46,078 bases of DNA, from NCBI GenBank assembly GCA_027459665.1, contig DAIDHN010000031.1, positions 1 through 46,078 of the forward strand. Direction: 5' to 3'. Each line of letters starts with the position of its first letter. Within the stretch, counting starts at the first letter, position 1. This document shows positions 1-8,604 of the stretch, in pieces. The notes beneath the pieces were generated by a model, which was not told the DNA's origin, searched no databases, and saw nothing but the letters and a program-made list of their open reading frames with translations. Source of the stretch: Chthonomonadaceae bacterium. Its GTDB lineage: Bacteria > Armatimonadota > Chthonomonadetes > Chthonomonadales > Chthonomonadaceae. The position numbers and the translations under genes were made by a program.

Positions 1-12
1 CCAGGCGGTCAT
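1..12 (-). CDS. 5' end of an unidentified leftward gene (partial)
   Basis: On the minus strand an ATG at 12-10 follows a strong Shine-Dalgarno sequence, GGAGGAG (minus strand of 20-26), with 7 bases between. Only four codons (M-T-A-W) lie inside the window, so the product cannot be named. The good ribosome-binding site and the divergent layout relative to folB support a real start codon here. Confidence 0.4.
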
Positions 13-159
13 GCGCGTTCTCCTCCCCCAAACGGGTATACACCTGCACATTCGCTAGCCGGCGGCATGAATCCTGCTAGGCAGCCTCGGAGCGTGGAAC
101 AGCAGGTCAAGGGTGTGATGCTGCCTCGCTGGGCTGTGCCCCTCAAACAGGCACATTGC

Positions 160-168
160 TGGTACAAT
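160..168 (+). promoter_or_regulatory. extended -10 promoter element upstream of folB
   Basis: TGG-TACAAT is an extended -10 (TGN plus a hexamer one base from TATAAT), about 30 bases ahead of the folB start codon. No convincing -35 hexamer is visible at 16-18 bases, which is common for extended -10 promoters. Similar elements occur at 9110, 20994 and, on the minus strand, 40036-40028. Confidence 0.45.
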
Positions 169-198
169 AGTGCTGCATTCTTTTTTAGTGAGGCGGCA

Positions 199-666
199 AT
201 GAAAGCGGCAGACTACATTCTTATCACCGGCCTGGAGTTTCACGGGTACCACGGGGTGCCCGACGCCGAACAGGAAATTGGACACCGCTACTGCGCAGAC
301 CTGCAGCTAATGGTAGATACACGCAGGGCGGGCGCATCCGATAAAATGACCGACACCATAGACTATGGCGCGGTGGCGGCGCAGGTGGTGAAAATTGCCG
401 GCGGAGAAAGGTGCAGGCTGGTGGAAGCGCTGGCAGCCCGCATTGTAGAAACCCTGTTTCACTGCTACCCGCAGATAGAGGGCATACGCCTGCGGCTCAT
501 CAAACGTCTGCCGCCCGTCAACATCATGGCAGAATCGGTAGGGGTGGAAATCTGCCGGATGAGAAGCGAGGATGGTTCCATTGTGCCGGCTATTCTGCAA
601 CAGCCGCATGCCCACGGGAACCAACTGGATTGCACAAAAGTATTTCAAACTAAAACAGTGCCATAA
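199..666 (+). CDS. folB: dihydroneopterin aldolase
   Basis: FolB cleaves 7,8-dihydroneopterin to 6-hydroxymethyl-dihydropterin and glycolaldehyde in cytoplasmic folate synthesis. The 155-residue product has the family pattern: ITGLEFHGYHGV at residues 9-20, DTIDYGAV near 52-59, RLVEALAARI at 73-82, and the catalytic-lysine region RLIKRLPP with Lys102, followed by GVEICR at 115-120. Typical FolB proteins have about 120 residues. This one carries a tail of some 35 residues that matches nothing I recognise. The ATG at 199 was chosen because it begins directly at the fold and sits behind a weak GAGGCGG site. An in-frame start at 67 would add 44 residues of non-family sequence. No other folate gene is adjacent. 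Confidence 0.85.
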   Translation: MKAADYILITGLEFHGYHGVPDAEQEIGHRYCADLQLMVDTRRAGASDKMTDTIDYGAVAAQVVKIAGGERCRLVEALAARIVETLFHCYPQIEGIRLRLIKRLPPVNIMAESVGVEICRMRSEDGSIVPAILQQPHAHGNQLDCTKVFQTKTVP

Positions 667-765
667 CAACTAGTACTCAATAACACGCAGCTGCGTAGCA
701 ACATCCCCGCAAAGGGCCTGTTCAAGGCTTCAATGCTGTACGCAGCAATGCAGGGAAATTGTTTT

Positions 766-1857
766 ATGCCTATATTGCAAACCCCGCTTCCCGCAGAAAT
801 AACTGCCCTCAACCCGCAGCAAACTGCACAGCGCATCGCTGAAGCACGCAGCATGCTGGGCGAAAAACTGGTGGTGCTGGGGCACCATTACCAGAGAGAT
901 GAAATTATTCGCTGGGCCGACTTTCGAGGCGACAGCCTCAAGCTCTCGCAGCAGGCCGCGGCATGCGCCGAAGCCGACTTCTTTGTGTTTTGCGGCGTAC
1001 ACTTCATGGCAGAAACAGCCGACATACTCACCAGCCCGCAGCAGGCTGTGCTGCTGCCCAACCTCAACGCAGGCTGCTCTATGGCAGACATGGCCGCAAT
1101 AGAACAGGTAGAAGACACATGGCAGCAGCTGGCCGAGACAGCCGATGCTGTACTGCCGGTGACATACGTAAACTCTACCGCCGCCATCAAGGCATTTGTG
1201 GGCAAACAGGGCGGAGCATGCTGCACATCTTCCAATGCTCGCACAGTGATTGAATGGGCGCTTCAGCAAAAAGAAAAACTGTTCTTCTTCCCCGATCAGC
1301 ACTTGGGGCGCAATACCTGCGCCAAACTGGGGCTGAACCCCCAAACCGATATGCTGCTCTGGAACCCTGCCCTGCCGATGGGCGGAAATACGCCCGAACA
1401 GCTGCGCCGTGCAAGAGTACTGCTCTGGAAAGGGCACTGTTCGGTGCATGCGCGCTTCACCGTGCAGCAGATAGAAGAGGCGAGAAGCAAAAACCCTCAG
1501 GTGCGCATTGTGGTGCATCCCGAATGCAGCCTTGAGGTGGTGCATGCCGCCGACTGCAGCGGCTCTACAGAATATATTATAAACACCATACGACAAGCAG
1601 AGCCGGGTACAGTGTGGGGGGTGGGAACAGAAATCAACCTGGTGAGCAGGCTGGCCTCCGAAATGCCAGACAAAACCGTGTTTTGCCTCGATCCGGTGGT
1701 CTGCCCCTGCTCAACCATGTACCGCATACATCCGCATTATTTGCTCTGGACGCTGGAAAACCTTCTGCAGGGCAGGCTGATAAACCGCATCACCGTACCA
1801 GATGAAATCGCGCAGCATGCGCGCCTTGCCCTGCAGAGAATGCTCGCACTAAGCTAA
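766..1857 (+). CDS. nadA: quinolinate synthase NadA
   Basis: NadA condenses iminoaspartate with dihydroxyacetone phosphate to give quinolinate, the pyridine-ring step of de novo NAD synthesis, using a [4Fe-4S] cluster. The 363-residue product shows VVLGHHYQRDEI at 36-47, the cysteine motif NLNAGCSMAD (Cys104), VVHPECS (Cys254) and DPVVCPCSTMYR (Cys313 and Cys315). These match the three cluster ligands of the family. The length fits the longer NadA subgroup. The ATG at 766 was preferred over in-frame starts at 733 and 748 because AGGGA lies about 9 bases upstream. nadB and nadC are not in the window. Its stop overlaps the stop of the convergent aroF gene. Confidence 0.93.
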   Translation: MPILQTPLPAEITALNPQQTAQRIAEARSMLGEKLVVLGHHYQRDEIIRWADFRGDSLKLSQQAAACAEADFFVFCGVHFMAETADILTSPQQAVLLPNLNAGCSMADMAAIEQVEDTWQQLAETADAVLPVTYVNSTAAIKAFVGKQGGACCTSSNARTVIEWALQQKEKLFFFPDQHLGRNTCAKLGLNPQTDMLLWNPALPMGGNTPEQLRRARVLLWKGHCSVHARFTVQQIEEARSKNPQVRIVVHPECSLEVVHAADCSGSTEYIINTIRQAEPGTVWGVGTEINLVSRLASEMPDKTVFCLDPVVCPCSTMYRIHPHYLLWTLENLLQGRLINRITVPDEIAQHARLALQRMLALS

Positions 1858-2876
1858 AGCTGCCTGCCCACCGCAGCAGCCACAGGCCGCAGGCGCTCTA
1901 CCAGGCCGCCAAAATCTGCAGTGGTAAGCGACTGCGGGCCATCTTTCAGCGCCTGCTCAGGGTGCGGATGCACCTCTATCAGTAAACCGTCAGCCCCTAC
2001 TGCCACCGCCGCCTTGCACATAGCCTCCACCAGGCTCCGCTTGCCGGTTCCCTGGCTGGGGTCTATTACAACAGGCAGGTGCGAAAGCTCTTTCACGGCG
2101 GGCACTGCCGAAAGGTCAAGCGTGTTGCGGGTATACGTTTCAAAAGTGCGAATGCCCCGCTCGCAAAGCATCACATTTGGGTTGCCGCCCAGCAGCACAT
2201 ACTCAGCCGCCTGCAGCCACTCTTCTATTTTTGCCCACATGCCCCGCTTAATCATCACCGGTGTCTGCACCCTGCCTGCCTCACGCAGCAAATCGTAGTT
2301 CTGCATGTTGCGCGTACCAATTTGCAAAATGTCGGCATACTGGCAAACCATCTCTACGTTGCGCGGGTCCATTACCTCTGTAATCACGCGCATTTCCAGC
2401 TTATCTGCAATTTCGCGCAGTATTTTCAGCGCGGCCTCGCCATGCCCCTGAAAAGAGTAGGGAGAAGTAGAGGGCTTGAATGCCCCCCCGCGCAGTATGG
2501 TTGCTCCGGCTGCACGGCACGCCTGTGCCGATTCCAGGGTCTGCTCGTAGGTTTCCACCGTGCAGGGACCAGCCATCAGGGCGATCTGGCTGCCGCCCAC
2601 CATCACGCCTTTTACATCTACCACAGTGCCTTCGGGATGCAGTTCGCGGCTCGCAAACTTGTATGGGCGCAAAATGGCCAGCACCTGCTCTACATAGGGC
2701 AGAGCCTCCAGCGATTCCATGTACCGCGCCTTGTCTGCCTCAGGCACGCCCACAGCGCCTATCACCGTGCGCTCCTCGCCGTAAATGGGATGCACGCCAT
2801 ATCCCCAGTCCTGTATTCGCTTTTCTACATCCTCAATCTGCTCCCTACTGGCACCCCGCACCATCACCACAATCAT
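1854..2876 (-). CDS. aroF: 3-deoxy-7-phosphoheptulonate synthase, Thermotoga-type (class Ib)
   Basis: This enzyme joins phosphoenolpyruvate and erythrose 4-phosphate in the first shikimate-pathway step. The 340-residue protein has a ferredoxin-like N-terminal domain (residues 1 to about 70), usually tied to feedback control, then the TIM barrel. Visible motifs are MAGPC (metal-ligand Cys105), RGGAFKP at 129-135, [44 protein letters not shown] and [14 protein letters not shown]. The ATG at 2876 was chosen over a longer in-frame ORF from 2993 because the product then matches family length and begins at the first beta strand. The erythrose-4-phosphate-binding motif, normally KPR(S/T), reads KPST (134-137), an unusual Arg-to-Ser change. 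The gene is convergent with nadA and divergent from ileS. Confidence 0.9.
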   Translation of the reverse strand: MIVVMVRGASREQIEDVEKRIQDWGYGVHPIYGEERTVIGAVGVPEADKARYMESLEALPYVEQVLAILRPYKFASRELHPEGTVVDVKGVMVGGSQIALMAGPCTVETYEQTLESAQACRAAGATILRGGAFKPSTSPYSFQGHGEAALKILREIADKLEMRVITEVMDPRNVEMVCQYADILQIGTRNMQNYDLLREAGRVQTPVMIKRGMWAKIEEWLQAAEYVLLGGNPNVMLCERGIRTFETYTRNTLDLSAVPAVKELSHLPVVIDPSQGTGKRSLVEAMCKAAVAVGADGLLIEVHPHPEQALKDGPQSLTTADFGGLVERLRPVAAAVGRQL

Positions 2877-2926
2877 TTCCTTTTTCGCTCCCTTGCCAAG
2901 TAAATTACCTATACTTTGAGGGCAAC

Positions 2927-2935
2927 AGTATACCC
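2927..2935 (-). promoter_or_regulatory. GGGTATACT element upstream of aroF
   Basis: On the minus strand GGGTATACT contains a -10-like hexamer (TATACT) about 50 bases before the aroF ATG. The identical 9-mer precedes rimO (20436-20428) and rpmJ (35067-35059) in the same orientation. No clear -35 is visible. Confidence 0.35.
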
Positions 2936-3031
2936 GCTGCATGCAAAACTCTCTCACCGGGGCAGCGGCAGCGGCCCGGCGCACCCGGTACACCTGTTTT
3001 TTTGTGAAAATTACCGGGCCGGAGGGTTTTT

Positions 3032-3067
3032 ATGTCAGAATTGATGTGCTATTTCTTTAATTTGTGA
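3032..3067 (+). CDS. 11-residue upstream ORF (possible leader peptide) of ileS
   Basis: ATG at 3032 opens an 11-codon frame, MSELMCYFFNL, ending in TGA at 3065-3067. A near-perfect ribosome-binding site, GGAGGG (3021-3026), lies 5 bases upstream and is stronger than the one serving the ileS ATG. The TGA overlaps the in-frame ileS GTG at 3064 as GTGA, the layout typical of translational coupling. The peptide has no isoleucine codon, so classical isoleucine attenuation is not indicated. CGGCCCGG (2972-2979) can pair with CCGGGCCG (3014-3021), which overlaps the first base of this Shine-Dalgarno sequence. That could hide it. Function is inference. Confidence 0.45.
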   Translation: MSELMCYFFNL

Positions 3068-3081
3068 AGGAACACTATTGT

Positions 3082-5937
3082 ATGACCGCTTCATCCCAGG
3101 AACAGCAGGACTACCGCGCAACGCTCAACCTGCCGCTGGCCGATCGCGATTCGGGCGCGTTTCCGCAAAGAGGAAACCTGCCTGCCCGCGAACCCGTGTG
3201 GCAGCAGCAATGGCTGCAAAACAACCTCTATCAGCAGTCGCTGCAAAAACCGGCGCCTCGTGGCATCTGGACACTGCACGACGGCCCCCCCTACTCTAAC
3301 GGAAACATTCATCTTGGCCATGCACTCAACAAAATTACAAAAGACATTGTTACCCGCTATCGCACCATGGCAGGATACCGCTCTCCTTATGTACCCGGCT
3401 TCGATAACCACGGCATGCCCATTGAAAACGCAGTGGCGCGCAGGTTTCGGGAAGAAAAAAAGACCCCCAGTCGTGTAGAACTGCGCAAGGCATGCCGGGC
3501 CTGGGCCGAAGAATGGGTGGGAATACAGAGCGAGCAGTTTCAAAGGCTGGGCATTCGGGGCGACTGGCAGCATCCTTATCTCACCATGAGCAGCGAATTT
3601 GAGGCGCGCATTGTAGAAGTGTTTGGCGAGCTGGTGCAGAAAGGATTCATCTACAGAGGCTTGAAACCGGTGTTCTGGTGCGCTTCCTGCGAAACCGCAC
3701 TGGCCGATGCCGAGGTGGAATACGAACCGCATACCTCCAACTCAATCTATGTGCGCTTCCCGCTGCACCACGACCCCGCAGGCATGCTCGCCGCCGCAGA
3801 CGCACCCTGCTATGCGGTGATCTGGACCACCACACCCTGGACTATACCGGCCAACCTGGCTATCGCTGTACACCCGGAAGCAGAATATGTACTGGTGCAT
3901 GCCGAAAAAGAGGGCGAAGCCTGCTGCCTGCTGATGGCAGAACCGCTGCGCGAAAGCGTGCTGAATGCATGCGGTTTCACAAACGCAAATACCCTGGCAG
4001 CCTTTCAGGGCAGTCAGTTGGAGGGCCTCACCTTTCAGCACCCGCTTTTTCAGCGCACTGCACCCATTTTGACGGCAGCATACGTCACCATGGATGCCGG
4101 AACCGGGCTGGTGCATACCGCACCGGGGCACGGCAAGGAAGACTTTGAGACAGGCATGCGCTACGGACTGGAGGTGCTCAACCCCGTAGACGCCTCAGGA
4201 AGGTACACAGCACAGGCTGGGTCATGGAACGGCAGCAGCTTTGAAGGGCTGAGAGTGATTCCTGATGTTGAACGCAAGGAAAAAGACGCCCCGGCCAACA
4301 TCGTTCTGCTGCAGGCGCTGCGCGAATCGGGAAACCTGCTTGCCGCTTCAAAATACGAACACTCATACCCCCACTGCTGGCGGTGCCACAGCCCGCTGGT
4401 GTTTCGGGCTACGGTGCAGTGGTTCATGAACATAGACCACAACGGCTTTAGAGAACAAGCGCTTGGCATTATTCAGCAGGTGCGATGGTACCCGCCCGAA
4501 AGCATCAATCGCATACACAGCATGGTGTCGGGAAGGCCCGACTGGTGCATCAGCCGACAAAGGAGCTGGGGAGTAGGAATACCGGCATTTTACTGCACTG
4601 CCTGCGGAGAGCATATACTCACCCCCGAATCAATTGCCGCGGTAGCAGACCTTACGCGCCGCGAAAGCAACGATGCCTGGTATGAGCGCACTCCCGAAGA
4701 AATACTGCCGCAGGGCTTCTGCTGCCCACACTGTAAACAGGGTGTTGAACGCATCAAAAAAGAAACCGATGTGCTAGATGTCTGGTTCGACTCAGGCTCC
4801 TCGCACAGGGCCGTGCTGGGCAGCGAAAACCCATGGGGCAATATGGACTGGCCGGCAGACCTCTACCTGGAAGGCGGAGACCAGCACCGCGGCTGGTTCA
4901 ACTCTTCGCTCATGATTGCAGCAGCTACCCGGGGCGCAGCGCCCTACAGAGCTGTTGTCACCAACGGCTGGTCGCTGGATGAAAACGGCGAGGCGATGCA
5001 CAAAAGCAAGGGCAATGTGGTAGACCCCGGCAAAGTGGTTGCACAGTACGGTGCAGATGTGGTGCGCTGGTGGGTGGCCTCGCAGGAATTTATGGCAGAT
5101 ACCCGCTGCGGAGACACGCTGCTGAAACAGGTAAGCGATATGTACCGCCGCGTGCGCAACACATTCCGGTTTCTGCTGAACAACCTGGCTGACTTCGACC
5201 CTCAAACCATGTGCGTGCCGCGCAGCGAAATGGAAGAGCTTGACCGCTGGGCACTGGGACGCTTCGACCAGCTTGCCGCCGCCTGCACGGCAGCATATGA
5301 AAACTACGAGCACCATCGCATTTATCAGGAGACACTCAACTTCTGCTCTACCGATCTCTCGTCGTTTTATCTCGATGTCATCAAGGACAGGCTCTACGCC
5401 TCTGCAAAAAACAGCCATCTGCGCCGATCGGGGCAGACTGCGCTATACCAGCTGGCAGCTGGCATGGCGCGCCTGCTTGCGCCCATTCTGGTACACACTG
5501 CCGAAGAAGTATGGAGCCACCTGCCCGGAGAGAAAGAAGCCTGGAGCATACACCTTGCCAGCCTGCCAGAGCCACAGCCGCAGGAAGAAGGTTTGCAACA
5601 GAGCTGGAATGCACTGCTGCAGGTGCGTGATGCGGCAAACAAGGCGCTTGAAACGGCACGCCAGGGCGGGCAGATTGGCAACCCGCTGGAATGCTGCCTC
5701 GAAATCGCCCCAGATGCCGATTCGGCAGACCTGCTGGGCAAATACGAAAGCATGCTCCCCACGCTGCTTCTGGTTTCGCAAGTGGTTTTGCTGCCTGCCG
5801 AACAGCAAATGCGCTTCGCGGCACGGGCAGCAGACGGCAGCAAATGCGCCCGATGCTGGCTCATACGCACCGATACCGGGCACGACAGCCGGCACCCTGC
5901 GCTCTGTATGAGGTGCGTGGAAGCCATAGAAACATGA
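3082..5937 (+). CDS. ileS: isoleucine-tRNA ligase
   Basis: This is a cytoplasmic class I aminoacyl-tRNA synthetase charging tRNA-Ile, with an editing domain. The 951-residue protein has PPYSNGNIHLGH (69-80) as its HIGH region. The KMSKS region reads AMHKSKGN (638-645), a variant seen in many IleRS. It also has DVLDVWFDSGSS, FYCTACGEHI and, at the C-terminus, a zinc-knuckle pattern CARC (922-925) with CMRC (942-945). Length fits bacterial IleRS. The ATG at 3082 has GAAGGAA about 10 bases upstream. An in-frame GTG at 3064 overlaps the stop of the small upstream ORF and could be used through coupling. The stop overlaps the next start (ATGA), so ileS heads an operon. Confidence 0.96.
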   Translation: MTASSQEQQDYRATLNLPLADRDSGAFPQRGNLPAREPVWQQQWLQNNLYQQSLQKPAPRGIWTLHDGPPYSNGNIHLGHALNKITKDIVTRYRTMAGYRSPYVPGFDNHGMPIENAVARRFREEKKTPSRVELRKACRAWAEEWVGIQSEQFQRLGIRGDWQHPYLTMSSEFEARIVEVFGELVQKGFIYRGLKPVFWCASCETALADAEVEYEPHTSNSIYVRFPLHHDPAGMLAAADAPCYAVIWTTTPWTIPANLAIAVHPEAEYVLVHAEKEGEACCLLMAEPLRESVLNACGFTNANTLAAFQGSQLEGLTFQHPLFQRTAPILTAAYVTMDAGTGLVHTAPGHGKEDFETGMRYGLEVLNPVDASGRYTAQAGSWNGSSFEGLRVIPDVERKEKDAPANIVLLQALRESGNLLAASKYEHSYPHCWRCHSPLVFRATVQWFMNIDHNGFREQALGIIQQVRWYPPESINRIHSMVSGRPDWCISRQRSWGVGIPAFYCTACGEHILTPESIAAVADLTRRESNDAWYERTPEEILPQGFCCPHCKQGVERIKKETDVLDVWFDSGSSHRAVLGSENPWGNMDWPADLYLEGGDQHRGWFNSSLMIAAATRGAAPYRAVVTNGWSLDENGEAMHKSKGNVVDPGKVVAQYGADVVRWWVASQEFMADTRCGDTLLKQVSDMYRRVRNTFRFLLNNLADFDPQTMCVPRSEMEELDRWALGRFDQLAAACTAAYENYEHHRIYQETLNFCSTDLSSFYLDVIKDRLYASAKNSHLRRSGQTALYQLAAGMARLLAPILVHTAEEVWSHLPGEKEAWSIHLASLPEPQPQEEGLQQSWNALLQVRDAANKALETARQGGQIGNPLECCLEIAPDADSADLLGKYESMLPTLLLVSQVVLLPAEQQMRFAARAADGSKCARCWLIRTDTGHDSRHPALCMRCVEAIET

Positions 5938-6578
5938 GCATACAGATTCACTCATGGCGCCTCGGCCCCATGGACAACAATACAGCGCTGCTGATAGACG
6001 AGGAAACACGCGAGGCCATACTGGTAGACCCATCGTTTGAGAGCGAAACCATAGCTGGCCCTGTAGACGCGCTTGGCTGCCGCATTGTAATGGTGCTCAA
6101 CACCCATGCCCATTTCGACCACGTAATTGGCAACCGCTATTGGGCTGAACGCACCGGTGCGCCCATTGCGCTGCACCCGGAAGATTTGCCCCTGCTGCAC
6201 GCCCTGCCCGATTCTGCTGCGCGCTTTGGTTTTCATGCCGAACCGTCTCCAGAACCATCTCTCTGGCTGCAGCATGGGCAGCAGCTGGCGCTGGGGGCCT
6301 CTTCTCTCGAAGTGCGCCATGTGCCCGGTCACGCTCCGGGGCACGTAGCCCTCATTCTGCCCGAAGAAATTGTGGCCGGTGATACTCTTTTTCGAGGCAG
6401 CATTGGCCGCACCGACCTGCCCGGCGGTTCACTGCCCACTCTGCTCAGCTCTATTGCAGATCAGCTGCTCACCCTGCCGCACAGCTGCAGAGTGCTGCCA
6501 GGCCATGGAGAGGCCACTACCCTGGCAGAAGAATGGGCGCACAACCCCTTTCTTGCCTCTCTGAGGGAACAGAAATGA
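5934..6578 (+). CDS. metallo-beta-lactamase-fold hydrolase, glyoxalase II-like
   Basis: This is a 214-residue metal-dependent hydrolase of the glyoxalase II-like group. The signature THAHFDH is at 57-63. Further ligands follow at PGHAPGH (His133), GD (Asp150, before TLFRGSIGRTDL) and PGHG (His191, before EATTLAEE). The C-terminal NPF motif of this subgroup (HNPF, 203-206) is also present. The group hydrolyses thioesters such as S-lactoylglutathione, or related substrates; the exact substrate cannot be read here. The start at 5934 overlaps the ileS stop as ATGA, and the stop overlaps the DUF1802 start the same way, so all three are probably translated as a coupled unit. Confidence 0.85.
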   Translation: MSIQIHSWRLGPMDNNTALLIDEETREAILVDPSFESETIAGPVDALGCRIVMVLNTHAHFDHVIGNRYWAERTGAPIALHPEDLPLLHALPDSAARFGFHAEPSPEPSLWLQHGQQLALGASSLEVRHVPGHAPGHVALILPEEIVAGDTLFRGSIGRTDLPGGSLPTLLSSIADQLLTLPHSCRVLPGHGEATTLAEEWAHNPFLASLREQK

Positions 6579-7222
6579 ATGCACTGATGCCAAGAGCGCT
6601 GAAAGAATGGGATATAATCTGCACGGCTCTATGCGAGGGCAGCCAGATGCTGCTCATACGCAAGGGAGGAATTCGTGAGGAAGGCGGACAGTTTCATGCG
6701 GCAGACAGTGAGTTCTTTCTCTATTCTACCTTTGAGCACCAGAAAGAGGAACTGCTGAAACCGCAGTGGGCGGCGCGCCTCAAGCAAGAGCCTTCTGTGC
6801 CCCCACACAAGGTATGCCTGCGGGGGTATGCACAAGCCGACTGTGTGCTGCTGGCCCAAAACGAACAGCAGCTGCAGGCGGCAGAGGAGTTTCATATCTG
6901 CAACAACCTCTATGTAGAACAGCGCTTCAACTATAACCCCTACGATCCGCTCACCCTCATGCTGCTGCGCGTATACGCCTTCGATGCCCCTGTGCAGGTA
7001 GAATACAACCCGGAATATGGCGGCTGCCGATCATGGATAACGCTGCAAAACGCCCCGCAGACAATCCCCATGCACCCAGCCCTGTCGCAAGAAAATTACC
7101 TTCTTCTGCGCCGCAGACTGCTGGATGCACTGGGAGAAAGCGCGCTGCAGGCTAAGCCGGTTTTCTTTACAGGCGAGCAGGACGAAATAAAAAATACATC
7201 CATAATATCCGCAGCTTCGTAG
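6575..7222 (+). CDS. DUF1802 family protein
   Basis: This 215-residue soluble protein begins ALKEWDIICTALCEGSQMLLIRKGG. With REEGGQFHAADSEFFLYSTFEHQ after it, this is the hallmark of DUF1802, a family of unknown function found in cyanobacteria and several Terrabacteria phyla. No catalytic motif is known to me. The ATG at 6575 overlaps the upstream stop as ATGA. An in-frame start at 6533 lies inside the upstream gene and was rejected. Coupling to ileS and the hydrolase suggests constitutive co-expression. I assign no role. Confidence 0.75.
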   Translation: MNALMPRALKEWDIICTALCEGSQMLLIRKGGIREEGGQFHAADSEFFLYSTFEHQKEELLKPQWAARLKQEPSVPPHKVCLRGYAQADCVLLAQNEQQLQAAEEFHICNNLYVEQRFNYNPYDPLTLMLLRVYAFDAPVQVEYNPEYGGCRSWITLQNAPQTIPMHPALSQENYLLLRRRLLDALGESALQAKPVFFTGEQDEIKNTSIISAAS

Positions 7223-7246
7223 TACAATATACCAGAATATACCAGA
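7223..7246 (+). promoter_or_regulatory. hemL promoter region with a tandem 10-bp repeat
   Basis: TACAAT (7223-7228) could be a -10 hexamer. Overlapping it is a perfect tandem repeat, ATATACCAGA at 7227-7236 and again at 7237-7246. It sits about 20 bases ahead of the hemL start codon, where a bound regulator could block transcription or translation. No -35 is evident. Confidence 0.35.
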
Positions 7247-7266
7247 ACAGGGATTATCTGCCAGTG

Positions 7267-8568
7267 ATGGATCATACAATTTCCCAGCAGCTTTTTGAAC
7301 AGTCGCAAAAATACATTCCGGGCGGTGTCAACTCCCCTGTCCGTGCATTCCGTGCCGTAGGCGGCAGTCCGCCTTTTATTCAGCGTGGCGAGGGCGCCTG
7401 GATGTGGGATGCAGATGGCAACAGGTACCTCGACTGCATCGGGTCGTGGGGGCCGCTGATACTGGGCCATGCGCACCCCGAAGTTCTGGCAGCCGTCTCT
7501 GCACAGCTTCCCCTGGGCACCACATTTGGCGCACCCACTGCCCTCGAACTGGAAATGGCTGAAGCGCTTTGCGAGGCCGTTCCATCGCTGGAAATGGTGC
7601 GTCTGGTTTCTTCTGGCACAGAAGCCGTTATGGCGGCTATCAGGGTGGCCAGAGGGTTCACAGGGCGCAGCATTGTGGTAAAGTTTGAGGGCAATTACCA
7701 CGGTCATGCAGATTTTTTGCTGGCAAAGGCAGGCTCTGGCATCGCAACCCTGGGGCTGCCCGAATGCGCAGGCGTACCAGAGAGTATCACCGCAGATACG
7801 CTGACTCTGCCCTACAACAATCTGACAGCTGTCAGGCAGGCATTTGAACTGCACAGCGAACGCATTGCCTGTGTAGTGCTAGAGCCTGTGGCAGGCAACA
7901 TGGGGTGCGTACCGCCCGCCGAAGGTTTTCTTGCGCTGCTGCGCCAGCTTACAGAACAGCATGGCAGCGTGCTGATTTTTGATGAGGTAATGACAGGGTT
8001 TCGGCTGGCTTACGGCGGTGCACAGCAGCTGTATGGCGTAACGCCAGACATGACCACACTGGGCAAAATAGTGGGCGGCGGCATGCCTCTGGCGGCATAC
8101 GGGGGCAGAGCAGACATTATGCGCTGCGTAGCGCCCCTGGGACCGGTGTACCAGGCAGGCACGCTCTCTGGAAACCCCGTGGCAGTGGCAGCAGGCATGG
8201 CCGCACTGAAAATACTCAAGCAGAACCGTGAAACCATTTATGCAGAACTGCAAGAGAAAGGAAGCCTGCTGGCAGCTGCCTGCAAAACATATGCCCAACG
8301 GCACAATATACCTGTTGTTGTGAACCAGGCAGGAAGCATGATTACGGTCTTCTTTACCAGCCGGGCAGAGGTGACCTGTTACGAAGATGCAAAAACTTCA
8401 GACACAGCCATTTTTGGCAGGTGGTTTCGTGCCCTGCAGCAAGAAGGCGTGTATTGGCCGCCCTCGCAATTTGAAGCAGCATTTCTTTCTCATGCCATGC
8501 AGCAGCAGGAAACGCAGTTTTTGCACCATGCCGTAGAGAAGGCTTTCGAAAAATTAATTGCAGTATAA
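7267..8568 (+). CDS. hemL: glutamate-1-semialdehyde 2,1-aminomutase
   Basis: This PLP enzyme converts glutamate-1-semialdehyde to 5-aminolevulinate in C5-pathway tetrapyrrole synthesis. The 433-residue protein carries PGGVNSPVRAF at 18-28, VSSGTEAVMAAIRVARGFTG, the PLP Asp region FDEVMTGFR, and the PLP lysine in TTLGKIVGGG (Lys267). These are all diagnostic for HemL rather than for other class III aminotransferases. ATG at 7267 is preceded by an in-frame GTG at 7264; either could be used, with AGGGA about 12 bases upstream. No other hem gene is in the window, and the gene is separated from the ileS unit by its own probable promoter. Confidence 0.95.
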   Translation: MDHTISQQLFEQSQKYIPGGVNSPVRAFRAVGGSPPFIQRGEGAWMWDADGNRYLDCIGSWGPLILGHAHPEVLAAVSAQLPLGTTFGAPTALELEMAEALCEAVPSLEMVRLVSSGTEAVMAAIRVARGFTGRSIVVKFEGNYHGHADFLLAKAGSGIATLGLPECAGVPESITADTLTLPYNNLTAVRQAFELHSERIACVVLEPVAGNMGCVPPAEGFLALLRQLTEQHGSVLIFDEVMTGFRLAYGGAQQLYGVTPDMTTLGKIVGGGMPLAAYGGRADIMRCVAPLGPVYQAGTLSGNPVAVAAGMAALKILKQNRETIYAELQEKGSLLAAACKTYAQRHNIPVVVNQAGSMITVFFTSRAEVTCYEDAKTSDTAIFGRWFRALQQEGVYWPPSQFEAAFLSHAMQQQETQFLHHAVEKAFEKLIAV

Positions 8569-8604
8569 ATTACAGATACATACAAAAAGGCAGGAATAAT
8601 ACAT

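Noticed and set aside
730-1596. 288-residue minus-strand ORF opposite nadA
   Set aside because: It is antisense to a clear NadA gene and shows no family motif.
2877-3063. T-box riboswitch before ileS
   Set aside because: No AGGGUGGNACCGCG-type T-box sequence is visible on the plus strand and the gap is short.
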